From: an uncultured Oceanospirillaceae bacterium
Lineage (GTDB): Bacteria; Pseudomonadota; Gammaproteobacteria; Pseudomonadales; Balneatricaceae
Assembly: GCA_937136055.1 (NCBI GenBank)
Contig: CAKZOD010000089.1
Span: 28,873-92,872 of the forward strand
DNA: 64,000 nucleotides
Reading direction: 5' to 3'
In this document: piece after piece, positions 19,368 through 27,036 of the stretch
How the letters are laid out: each line of letters opens with the position of its first letter
Position numbering within the stretch: the first letter of the stretch is position 1
Position numbers and translations under genes: made by a program
The notes under the pieces: model-generated
The model's input: the letters and a program-made list of their open reading frames with translations, nothing else
Database searches by the model: none
What the model was told of the DNA's origin: nothing

Positions 19368-21842
19368 ATGAACAGCACTGATGTACCCGATAACCACTGT
19401 TATCACTGTTTACTTGTTATTCCTGACCACCTTGACCTAACAGTAATTATTGATGAGAAACCGCGCGCAATGTGTTGCCCTGGTTGCGCTGCAGTTGCTC
19501 AAACAATTATTGATAGCGGGCTCGATAATTATTATCGACACCGCACAATCAATGAACTACCTACATCAGCGAATGCGCGTAATAGCAGCGCACTTATTCC
19601 TGAAGAGCTCGCCCTTTATAACAGCGAGAAGTTACAACAATCTTTTGTCACACTCAGTGCAAAAGGCACCAAAGAAGCCACACTCGTTATAGAAGGCATT
19701 ACTTGCGCTGCATGTATTTGGTTACTGGAGCACCATCTTCAAAAACAGCCAGGTGTCGCATCTTTCAGCGTTAATATGACTAACCATCGCGCCCAAATTA
19801 GCTGGGACGAAGCGCAAATCCCTCTAAGCCAAATACTCAGTGAGATTCACGACATCGGCTATCTTGCTCACCCTTATCGCCCTGATATTGAAGAGCAGTT
19901 GCTAGCAAAAGAGCATAAACGTGCCATGCGCCGCTTAGGGATTGCAGGTGTTGGCATGATGCAAGTTACCACCCTTGCAATTGCACTTTACTTCGGTGCC
20001 TTTAGTGGTATTGAAGATGATATTAAAAACAATCTTCGCTGGATAAGTTTGATCGTTTGCACACCTATTGTTTTTTATGCAGCTAGGCCCTTTTTTCAAG
20101 CGGCATTACGCGATTTTAAAACACGTCACCTCAGTATGGATGTTCCTGTCTCAATTGCCATCGGCGCGGCCTATATCGCCAGTACCTGGGCGACGATATT
20201 TGCCAGTGGTGAAGTGTATTTTGACTCCGTGGCTATGTTTACCTTCTTTTTATTGTTTGGCCGCTACTTAGAAATGCAGGCACGCCACCGTACGGGTCGT
20301 GCGGGAAATGCTTTACAAAATTTATTGCCAGAGGCCGCCACCAAAATATTAACCAAAGATGGTCAAAGCTCAGAGCAGCTCGTGGCTGCATCTGATTTGA
20401 GTGTCGGGGATACTGTACTGGTAAAACCTGGGCAAACTATTCCTGCTGATGGCATCATTACTCAGGGATATTCCAGTATAGACGAGTCAGCGTTAACCGG
20501 TGAATACCTTCCTCAGCGACGCAACTTAGATGACAACGTCATCGGTGGCACAATAAATGTAGAGAACCCACTACATATTCAAATTACTAAAATAGGTGCT
20601 CAAACACAGCTCTCGGCAATCGTTCGTTTACTTGAGCGCGCTAGCGAAGAAAAGCCCGCTGTCGCTAAAATAGCTGACTCCATTGCTAACTATTTCGTCG
20701 CCTTCGTTTTACTTTCAGCTCTAGTTGTTAGCATTAGCTGGTATTTTATCGATCCGGAACAAGCTTTCTGGGTTACGCTATCAGTACTTGTTGTCACCTG
20801 CCCTTGCGCGCTATCTCTTGCAACACCTACGGCACTGACAACCGCCACAGGCACCTTAAGGCAACACGGCTTTCTCATTACGCGCTCACATGTGCTAGAA
20901 AACCTCAGTGTTACCACTGATATTGTGTTTGATAAAACCGGCACTTTAACGCAAGGCAACCTCTCTATTGAGCAAACCATTACTGAATTTGAAAAGTCCG
21001 AGGTATTAACCATAGCCGCCGCTTTAGAAGCGAACTCTGAGCACCCTATTGCCCAGGCCTTTAAGCCCTATTTACAGAGCAGTGCTAGCAATCTTGAAGT
21101 GACACTCGGACAAGGTATACAAGGGGAATTTCAAGGTAAGATTTACCGTATTGGCAAAGCTGCTTATGCATCTCAAATTTTGACACAAGCCGCGCCTTGC
21201 CCCCCTGATGATCAAAGCCACTGGCTGTTACTCTGTGATAATCAACAAATCATGGCATGGTTTTCAATTGACGATACGTTACGTCCAGATAGCAAGTTCT
21301 GTATTGATTACCTAAACAAAGCTAACATCAATGTACATATGCTCACAGGTGACAGTTCCTCTAGCGCTGAGACACTGGCTGAGCAACTGGGAATAACAAA
21401 TGTTTGTAAAGGCGCAAGCCCTGCAGATAAAATTAGCTATATCACTGATCTGCAAAAAGATAATCAGCGTAAAGTTGTAATGGTAGGCGATGGCATCAAT
21501 GACTTACCTGTACTGGCAGGCGCGCAAACATCTATTGCCATGGGCAGTGCATCAGATCTTGCCAAAACCCATGCAGATGCAGTGCTTACAAAAGGCGAAT
21601 TAGCCGTTATAGTCACCAGTTTAACGCTGGCTAAAAAGACAAAACGTATCATCAAGCAAAATATTGGCTGGGCAATCGGTTATAACTTTACTGCTTTGCC
21701 CCTTGCGGCTTTCGGTTTGATACCGCCATGGGCGGCTGCCATTGGTATGTCGTTGAGCTCACTCATTGTTGTTACTAACGCGCTGCGCTTATCGAGCAAA
21801 AAAGCCCAGGCAAGTACTCAACAAACAACCCAAAACGCTTAG
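19368..21842 (+). CDS. ccoI: copper-transporting P1B ATPase CcoI
   Basis: Inner-membrane copper P-type ATPase of 824 residues needed for CuB insertion into CcoN. An N-terminal Cys-rich metal region (CYHCLLV and CCPGCAAVAQ) is followed by an HMA domain with GITCAACIWLLE, about eight membrane helices with the CPC motif in TCPCALSLATPTAL, the actuator TGE (LTGEYLPQR), the phosphorylation site DKTGTLT, the SEHP nucleotide-domain motif, and GDGINDLPVL. The combination is the CtpA/CcoI type rather than CopA. It lies between ccoH and ccoS, as in most cbb3 loci. Confidence 0.95.
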   Translation: MNSTDVPDNHCYHCLLVIPDHLDLTVIIDEKPRAMCCPGCAAVAQTIIDSGLDNYYRHRTINELPTSANARNSSALIPEELALYNSEKLQQSFVTLSAKGTKEATLVIEGITCAACIWLLEHHLQKQPGVASFSVNMTNHRAQISWDEAQIPLSQILSEIHDIGYLAHPYRPDIEEQLLAKEHKRAMRRLGIAGVGMMQVTTLAIALYFGAFSGIEDDIKNNLRWISLIVCTPIVFYAARPFFQAALRDFKTRHLSMDVPVSIAIGAAYIASTWATIFASGEVYFDSVAMFTFFLLFGRYLEMQARHRTGRAGNALQNLLPEAATKILTKDGQSSEQLVAASDLSVGDTVLVKPGQTIPADGIITQGYSSIDESALTGEYLPQRRNLDDNVIGGTINVENPLHIQITKIGAQTQLSAIVRLLERASEEKPAVAKIADSIANYFVAFVLLSALVVSISWYFIDPEQAFWVTLSVLVVTCPCALSLATPTALTTATGTLRQHGFLITRSHVLENLSVTTDIVFDKTGTLTQGNLSIEQTITEFEKSEVLTIAAALEANSEHPIAQAFKPYLQSSASNLEVTLGQGIQGEFQGKIYRIGKAAYASQILTQAAPCPPDDQSHWLLLCDNQQIMAWFSIDDTLRPDSKFCIDYLNKANINVHMLTGDSSSSAETLAEQLGITNVCKGASPADKISYITDLQKDNQRKVVMVGDGINDLPVLAGAQTSIAMGSASDLAKTHADAVLTKGELAVIVTSLTLAKKTKRIIKQNIGWAIGYNFTALPLAAFGLIPPWAAAIGMSLSSLIVVTNALRLSSKKAQASTQQTTQNA

Positions 21843-21926
21843 CCGGTTAACATATTTTTTGTTGACCGAGCTAAACTCAATGCAACTTAGCATTGTACTA
21901 GAATAGTACTAAAACAGGATCTTACG

Positions 21927-22127
21927 ATGGAAATCCTTCCCTACCTTCTCGGCTTAACCGTCTTCTTTTTCTTTGGTGCCATTGGTTTCTTTCTGTGGAA
22001 TGTCAATAACGGGCAATATGATGATTTAGAATCCCCTGCGCATAAAATTCTGTTTGATGATGATGATGACATGATCCCCGATGACAGCAAAATCAAAAAG
22101 CCTGCCGATAAATCAGATAACCCATAA
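21927..22127 (+). CDS. ccoS: cbb3 oxidase maturation protein CcoS
   Basis: Small 66-residue protein with one membrane helix (about residues 4-24) followed by the family motif WNVNNGQYDDLESPAHKIL and an acidic run of Asp. CcoS is required for cofactor insertion into cbb3 oxidase. It has AGGA upstream of the ATG. Its stop overlaps the ATG of the next gene by one base, so the two are translationally coupled. Confidence 0.93.
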   Translation: MEILPYLLGLTVFFFFGAIGFFLWNVNNGQYDDLESPAHKILFDDDDDMIPDDSKIKKPADKSDNP

Positions 22128-22795
22128 TGTTTGATAACCTCAATTTAGTCAGTGCTTTTTTACTCGGCGTACTTGGCAGCGCCCACTGTATTGGTATGTG
22201 TGGTGGGATAGCATCAAGCATTGCTTTGACACAGACCGCAAACAAAACACTCAGCCTGTTGCTTTACAACATTGGCCGTATTGCCAGCTACGCACTTGCC
22301 GGTGCAATTTTAGGTGCTGTCGACTTTCTTTTTCGCTACGGAGCAATGGAAATGGCGCTGCGTACCTTTGCGGCATTTATGCTGGTCGCAATGGGCCTTT
22401 ATATTGCTCAGTGGTGGCGCGGGCTCACTAAAGTAGAAGCGATCGGCCATAAGCTATGGCGTTTTATCTCCCCAGCAGCTAGTCGCCTCTTACCTGTGAA
22501 AAACCTAAAACAAGCTTTCTTGCTCGGTATATTTTGGGGCTGGCTACCTTGCGGTTTAGTTTATAGCACACTGATTTGGAGCAGTGCCGCAAATAGCAGC
22601 AGTACCAGCGCCTTGCTGATGCTGTTTTTCGGTTTAGGTACACTACCTGCGATGATGACAACCAGTTTGCTCGCCACACAACTGCAAGGACTAATGAGCA
22701 AGCGCATCAGCCAACAGGTAAGCGGTAGTGTCATTATATTATTTGGTTTATACAGCATGCCTTGGCCTGCTATCACTAAATTCATCAGCTTATAG
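22127..22795 (+). CDS. TauE/SafE (DsbD-like) membrane protein of the cbb3 locus
   Basis: Polytopic membrane protein of 222 residues with about six helices. The duplicated signatures GSAHCIGMCGG near residue 20 and WGWLPCGLVYS near residue 145 are typical of the sulfite-exporter/DsbD-transmembrane-like family found beside ccoS in many proteobacteria. The conserved cysteines suggest transport of thiols, reducing equivalents or a metal. The position next to ccoI/ccoS points to a role in copper handling or oxidase maturation, but this is inference from context. Confidence 0.85.
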   Translation: MFDNLNLVSAFLLGVLGSAHCIGMCGGIASSIALTQTANKTLSLLLYNIGRIASYALAGAILGAVDFLFRYGAMEMALRTFAAFMLVAMGLYIAQWWRGLTKVEAIGHKLWRFISPAASRLLPVKNLKQAFLLGIFWGWLPCGLVYSTLIWSSAANSSSTSALLMLFFGLGTLPAMMTTSLLATQLQGLMSKRISQQVSGSVIILFGLYSMPWPAITKFISL

Positions 22796-22808
22796 CTTAG
22801 GGTAAAAA

Positions 22809-23567
22809 ATGAAAAACATACTGTTTATTTGCGCCCTCAATGAAGAAAAAACGGCGCTTACAAACTTGCTCGGACCTTTAAAGCACACTCATACATTAAG
22901 TAAAGCACTGCAAGTATCCGTTGAACAATATCAACACCAAACGTTAACGGTTTATGTGAGCGAGTCGGGCATGGGCAGTGTAAACGCTGCATCAAAGCTA
23001 GCTATCATCTTGCAGCACTTTCAGATCGACCAAATATTGCTGATTGGTGTTGGCGGCGCTTTGCACTCAAGCTTAGAGATCGGTGATATGCTGGTCACAG
23101 ATAAAGTCATTCAGCACGATTACTACTCATCCCTTACCCAAGGCAATTATTTAATGCGCCCGGGAGATCTTATTCTTGATGAACAGCAAAGCCACGGCTA
23201 TAACCCTGTGCTTGCCTCTACTAATGGCTTGTTCCCCGTCGATAAGCTCAACCATTCACAAATACGCATTGTTAAAGGAATAATGGCCTCAGGAAGTGAA
23301 TTTGTCGGCACAAGTGAGCGCAAAAATGCTATCCACCAGCAGTGTCAAAAAGCACTGCTAGTCGATATGGAAGCCTGTGGCATTGCGGTTATCGCCAACC
23401 AATCAAGCATCCCTTTTGTTGTTGCCAAAACAGTGTCAGATAAGCTCCATGCAGATGGAAGCATTAGCCAAGACTTCAGTCAGTTTTTAGCTTATGCCAG
23501 TCGTAACGCGGCGATCATTGCTCAGCTTATACTCGACTTGATTAGCGCCCGAAACCACCACGCTTAA
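22809..23567 (+). CDS. MTA/SAH nucleosidase-like phosphorylase-family enzyme
   Basis: Cytosolic nucleosidase of the PNP/UDP phosphorylase superfamily, 252 residues. The visible pattern follows methylthioadenosine/S-adenosylhomocysteine nucleosidase: N-terminal NEEKTAL, SGMGSVNAASKLA, GVGGAL, a substrate-pocket SGSEFVGTSER, LVDMEACGIA with the ribose-binding Glu, and VVAKTVSDKLHADGS with the catalytic Asp. It should cleave adenine from MTA or SAH, although futalosine or another nucleoside is possible. The ATG follows 13 bases after the preceding gene, so it may be cotranscribed. Confidence 0.82.
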   Translation: MKNILFICALNEEKTALTNLLGPLKHTHTLSKALQVSVEQYQHQTLTVYVSESGMGSVNAASKLAIILQHFQIDQILLIGVGGALHSSLEIGDMLVTDKVIQHDYYSSLTQGNYLMRPGDLILDEQQSHGYNPVLASTNGLFPVDKLNHSQIRIVKGIMASGSEFVGTSERKNAIHQQCQKALLVDMEACGIAVIANQSSIPFVVAKTVSDKLHADGSISQDFSQFLAYASRNAAIIAQLILDLISARNHHA

Positions 23568-23673
23568 AAATATCAATTAGCGCTCGTTGTCATTCGTAAA
23601 AATCAATACAATAGAGCGCTTTCAATTATTTGCTTGAAACAGCTATTTATTACTTAGGGTAAGGACTTCTCTC

Positions 23674-24582
23674 ATGTGGTTTAAAAACATATTATTTTAT
23701 CGATTCACCGAACAAGTTAACTACAGTGTTGAGCAACTACAAGAAGCTTTTACTGAGCATTGCTTCACACCTTGCAAAAGCCAAGAACTATCACGTTACG
23801 GCTGGGTTCCTCCTCACCAAAACATGGGCGAAAATTTAATTTTTCAAAGTGCAGGCGCCTTTTTAATCACGGCCCAAAAAGAGGATAAGCTGGTACCAAG
23901 TGCTGTGATTAATCAGCAACTTAAAGATAAAATTGCAATTATCGAGAAAAACGAAGCGCGCAAAGTTTATCGCAAAGAGCAACTCACAATGAAAGACGAA
24001 ATTGTCTTGGATTTGTTGCCAAGAGCATTCAGCAAATACAGCCAAACCTCTGCCTTAATAGTCCCTCAACATGGCTTTATTGCCGTAGATAGCGCTAACT
24101 TTGCGAAAGCGGAAGAACTCCTTAGCCTACTGAGAAACTGCTTAGATACACTACCTGTGAAACTGCCTGATGTTAACCACTCTCCAGGGGTAATGATGTC
24201 CCAATGGCTACTGCAGGAAAACTTAATCCCACAGTTTAAATGTTTAGAAGAATGTGAGCTTAAAGAACTTTCTGGTGAAGGGGCTGTTATTAAAGTGAAA
24301 GGCCAAGACCTACAGTGCGATGAAATCACAATGCACTTAGATGCTGGCAAACAAGTCACTAAGCTGGCGCTGGAGTGGGATGAAACATTGAGTTTCATGT
24401 TACATGAAGATCTATCAATCAAGCGTTTAAAGCCTACAGATCAACTCTCAACAGAGATGAACGAAGAAAACGACGAAGATCCACTGACCCGTTTAGATTC
24501 AGATACTGCTAGATTAACCCTTGAATTACAGCGTTTATTACCACAGCTACTTGAAGCTTTTGGCGGCGAAGTTAAACGCTAA
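23674..24582 (+). CDS. rdgC: recombination-associated protein RdgC
   Basis: DNA-binding protein that forms a ring dimer around duplex DNA and restrains RecA. The 302-residue length and segments MWFKNILFYRF, SRYGWVPP, KVYRKEQLTMKDEIVLDLLPRAFSK and the C-terminal LTLELQRLLPQLLEAFGGE match RdgC along its whole length. It has TAAGG upstream of the ATG. A terminator follows. Confidence 0.95.
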   Translation: MWFKNILFYRFTEQVNYSVEQLQEAFTEHCFTPCKSQELSRYGWVPPHQNMGENLIFQSAGAFLITAQKEDKLVPSAVINQQLKDKIAIIEKNEARKVYRKEQLTMKDEIVLDLLPRAFSKYSQTSALIVPQHGFIAVDSANFAKAEELLSLLRNCLDTLPVKLPDVNHSPGVMMSQWLLQENLIPQFKCLEECELKELSGEGAVIKVKGQDLQCDEITMHLDAGKQVTKLALEWDETLSFMLHEDLSIKRLKPTDQLSTEMNEENDEDPLTRLDSDTARLTLELQRLLPQLLEAFGGEVKR

Positions 24583-24595
24583 TAGCCTACCTTTA

Positions 24596-24636
24596 TACGT
24601 GAATTTACAGGGTGTAAATTCACGTATTTCTCTTTT
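24596..24636 (+). terminator. rho-independent terminator after rdgC
   Basis: Perfect 14-base stem TACGTGAATTTACA and TGTAAATTCACGTA (24596-24626) with a GGG loop, followed by a pyrimidine run TTTCTCTTTT. The convergent minus-strand gene may also use it. Confidence 0.85.
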
Positions 24637-24663
24637 CAACAAACGCTACACTCACACTTGTTA

Positions 24664-26244
24664 TTAACTCTTCCCACCGTGCTCCGCTGAAACATTCTCA
24701 TTAATCGGCACAACCACATTGGCATATTCAGGTTTAGATTGATGAATCGGAAAGACGCTTCTCATCTCTACCGGAATCCCCTGCTCATTAATAATTTGCA
24801 TATGCTCTCGGCTTAGCTGGCGCGCTTCAGTAACGCCACAAGAGTGGGCAATCATCCCTACATCGTACATCATCTTTTTCGCAAAATGATAAACTCGCTC
24901 ACTCTTATCTTCTACATCTAAACCTTTTTGCAGCTCAGTATCATGGGTTGTTATCCCGGTAGGACAGGTATTTTTATTGCACTGCAATGCTTGAATGCAC
25001 CCTAAGGCGAACATAAAGCCTCGGGCAGAAGTTACAAAATCCGCTCCCATTGATAGCGCCCAAGCAACATCCGATGGATTTATCAATTTACCTGAACAGA
25101 TAATTTTGACCCGTGAACGCAAGTTATAATCCATCAACTTATCAACCACTAAAGGTAAGGAGCGCTTAATTGGTAGCCCCATAAAGTCGATTAAACTTTG
25201 CGGTGCAGCTCCGGTGCCACCATCCGCAGAATCGATCGTAATAAAATCTGGTGCACTATGTACACCGCGCTTGTGTACCGCTACGCACAAATCATCAAGC
25301 CAGCCTAACGTCCCTATCACCACTTTAAAACCAACAGGCTTACCTGTGGTTTCCCGTATTTGATTGATCATATCTAAAAGATCTTCAACGCTATTAATAT
25401 CCGGATGACCATTCGGACTGATAGATGCCACACCTTCTGGGATGTTTCGGGTTTTGGCTATAATCGCGGTGACCTTTTCAGCAGGTAGTATCCCCCCTTT
25501 ACCTGGCTTGGCACCCTGGCTCATCTTGATTTCAAACATTTTAACTTCAGGGTGAGCTGCTACCTCTGCCAGCCTTTTATTACACAATTTGCCACTACCA
25601 TCGCTGACACCGTATTTGGCCGTGCCAATTTGATACACAATGTCGCAACCGCCTTTTAAATGAAATTCAGATAACGCCCCTTCCCCTGTATTCATCCAAA
25701 TACCTGCTTTCTTAGCGCCCGTTGATAGCGCCGTGATTGCGGGGATTGATAAAGCACCAAAGCTCATACCTGAAATATTAAACACTGATGATGTGGTATA
25801 CGGATGCCTTGCCACCCCTTCACCAATCGTGACCGCAGCTGCAGGAATGGCATCTTCTGTGAGCGTCGGAAATAAGCAGTTTAAAAAGAGGATATCACCG
25901 GGTAAATTAAGCGGCCTAGTTGACCCAAATGCAACTGTTGCATCAACATCTTTTGCAGCACGATACACCCATGAGCGCTGCGCTCTATTAAAGGGAAGCT
26001 CCTCGCGATCTAAGGCGAAAAAGTATTGGCGGAAAAACTCGCCTATATGTTCGAAAAAATAGCGAAACCTGCCAATCACCGGGTAATTTCGCCTTATTGC
26101 TTGCTTAGTTTGAGTAATATCAGCAATATAAAAATAGGCTAATAGCAATAACCCTAAGAAAATAAAAACGACAAAAGTAAAGGCGATAATCTGCATTACC
26201 GATGTTGTAAACTCACTCAAATCTTGAAAACTTACACCTGACAT
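24664..26244 (-). CDS. FMN-binding glutamate-synthase-family membrane protein
   Basis: 526-residue protein. One membrane helix lies near residues 17-40, followed by a domain like the FMN/synthase barrel of glutamate synthase large subunit: SGMSFGALS, TGEGALSEFH, EIKMSQGAKPGKGG, TIDSADGGTGAAPQSL, and the 3Fe-4S-type Cys cluster region in LGCIQALQCNKNTCPTGI. It lacks the glutamine amidotransferase domain, so it is not a full GltB. Stand-alone, membrane-anchored members (YerD-like) have no settled function; they could be FMN oxidoreductases using free ammonium or another donor. Confidence 0.85.
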   Translation of the reverse strand: MSGVSFQDLSEFTTSVMQIIAFTFVVFIFLGLLLLAYFYIADITQTKQAIRRNYPVIGRFRYFFEHIGEFFRQYFFALDREELPFNRAQRSWVYRAAKDVDATVAFGSTRPLNLPGDILFLNCLFPTLTEDAIPAAAVTIGEGVARHPYTTSSVFNISGMSFGALSIPAITALSTGAKKAGIWMNTGEGALSEFHLKGGCDIVYQIGTAKYGVSDGSGKLCNKRLAEVAAHPEVKMFEIKMSQGAKPGKGGILPAEKVTAIIAKTRNIPEGVASISPNGHPDINSVEDLLDMINQIRETTGKPVGFKVVIGTLGWLDDLCVAVHKRGVHSAPDFITIDSADGGTGAAPQSLIDFMGLPIKRSLPLVVDKLMDYNLRSRVKIICSGKLINPSDVAWALSMGADFVTSARGFMFALGCIQALQCNKNTCPTGITTHDTELQKGLDVEDKSERVYHFAKKMMYDVGMIAHSCGVTEARQLSREHMQIINEQGIPVEMRSVFPIHQSKPEYANVVVPINENVSAEHGGKS

Positions 26245-26488
26245 TATTTATCCTTGCCCAGCTTTTGCGCCGAACCATCAACTAGAAATAGCGTTATATC
26301 CACAGCGAAAAACATCGAATCGCTCTGATATGTTGAAGTTTTTTATTATTGTTGTAGATGCTAATACGATAGTTTGAGGGGTATCAAAAAAATCGCTTAT
26401 TGCGCAAAACCTGTGATACTGGTCGTTGCTGCTTACAGCAGATTGAGAGATAGCTGGGTAAATTATCGCTCTTGATAGTTAGTGCTAA

Positions 26489-26652
26489 GGAAACAGTGAA
26501 CAAGTCCTGTACGCCCCGTAGGGTGGATCTCTAAGAGGCTATCTCCTTTGTCAGAAAGCTTGTAAAGGACTCGCCATTCACTTCACTTTCTTTCGTGGGT
26601 CTAGCCTCTTAATTATTCACAGGGAACATCTAGGGGCTTATTCACTGTTTCC
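26489..26652. mobile_element. 164-bp MITE-like element (type B, single copy here)
   Basis: Perfect 12-base terminal inverted repeats GGAAACAGTGAA (26489-26500) and TTCACTGTTTCC (26641-26652), extending inward with mismatches, plus an inner 9-base inverted pair AAGAGGCTA (26533-26541) and TAGCCTCTT (26602-26610). The element is flanked on both sides by CTAA (26485-26488 and 26653-26656), the expected trace of a 4-base target duplication. It holds no coding capacity. The folded structure could also act as an RNA; the direct flanking repeats favour an inserted element. Confidence 0.62.
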
Positions 26653-26732
26653 CTAATCTATCTAAATATCTATTTCGAACGCACGCCTAAACACTTGTAG
26701 ACACACATCGTGCAAATAAATATTTACTAGTA

Positions 26733-26892
26733 CCTGAATCAGTGACTTCACAGCACCACATTGCACAAGCTCTTGATTCTACAGCGGTTAGAAAAATACC
26801 CGCTGAACCTACGGGTGCAGCTCAGATTTTTCAATTCCACTGTAAAGCCAATATCTTGCACTCTGTTCTCACTTTGAAGTCACGGATTCAGG
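26733..26892 (+). mobile_element. 160-bp MITE-like repeat, copy 1
   Basis: Exactly 160 bases, starting CCTGAATCAGTGACTTCA and ending with its near-complement TGAAGTCACGGATTCAGG, so the terminal inverted repeats are about 18 bases with one mismatch. It is flanked by a perfect 5-base direct repeat TAGTA (26728-26732 and 26893-26897). It is inverted relative to the copies at 53100 and 57683. The frame from its first base is open through all 53 codons. This is the copy with the best-preserved target duplication and probably the youngest. Confidence 0.88.
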
Positions 26893-27036
26893 TAGTATAC
26901 TGTTAAGCCTTGATTTATTTATAATATATAACAGCTTAGCACGCAATAACGGATGCTTTTTATACAGCGATTTGTAAAGTACGTGGCTTTTAAATACATT
27001 TTCTTATCAAACATTCATTTTAGATAGCGATAACTC

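Larger units (their letters stand above)
26245..27036. other. intergenic region carrying two MITE-like elements
   Basis: About 790 bases between the glutamate-synthase-like gene (minus) and the PhoD-like gene (plus). It contains no supported ORF but carries two different small palindromic elements, one at 26489-26652 and one at 26733-26892, listed separately. The last 140 bases before the PhoD-like ATG are AT-rich and must hold its promoter. Confidence 0.7.

Noticed and set aside
21843..21872. Inverted repeat GGTTAACA/TGTTGACC after ccoI
   Set aside because: Short stem with an internal mismatch and no T run; unlikely to be a terminator, and ccoS follows in the same direction.
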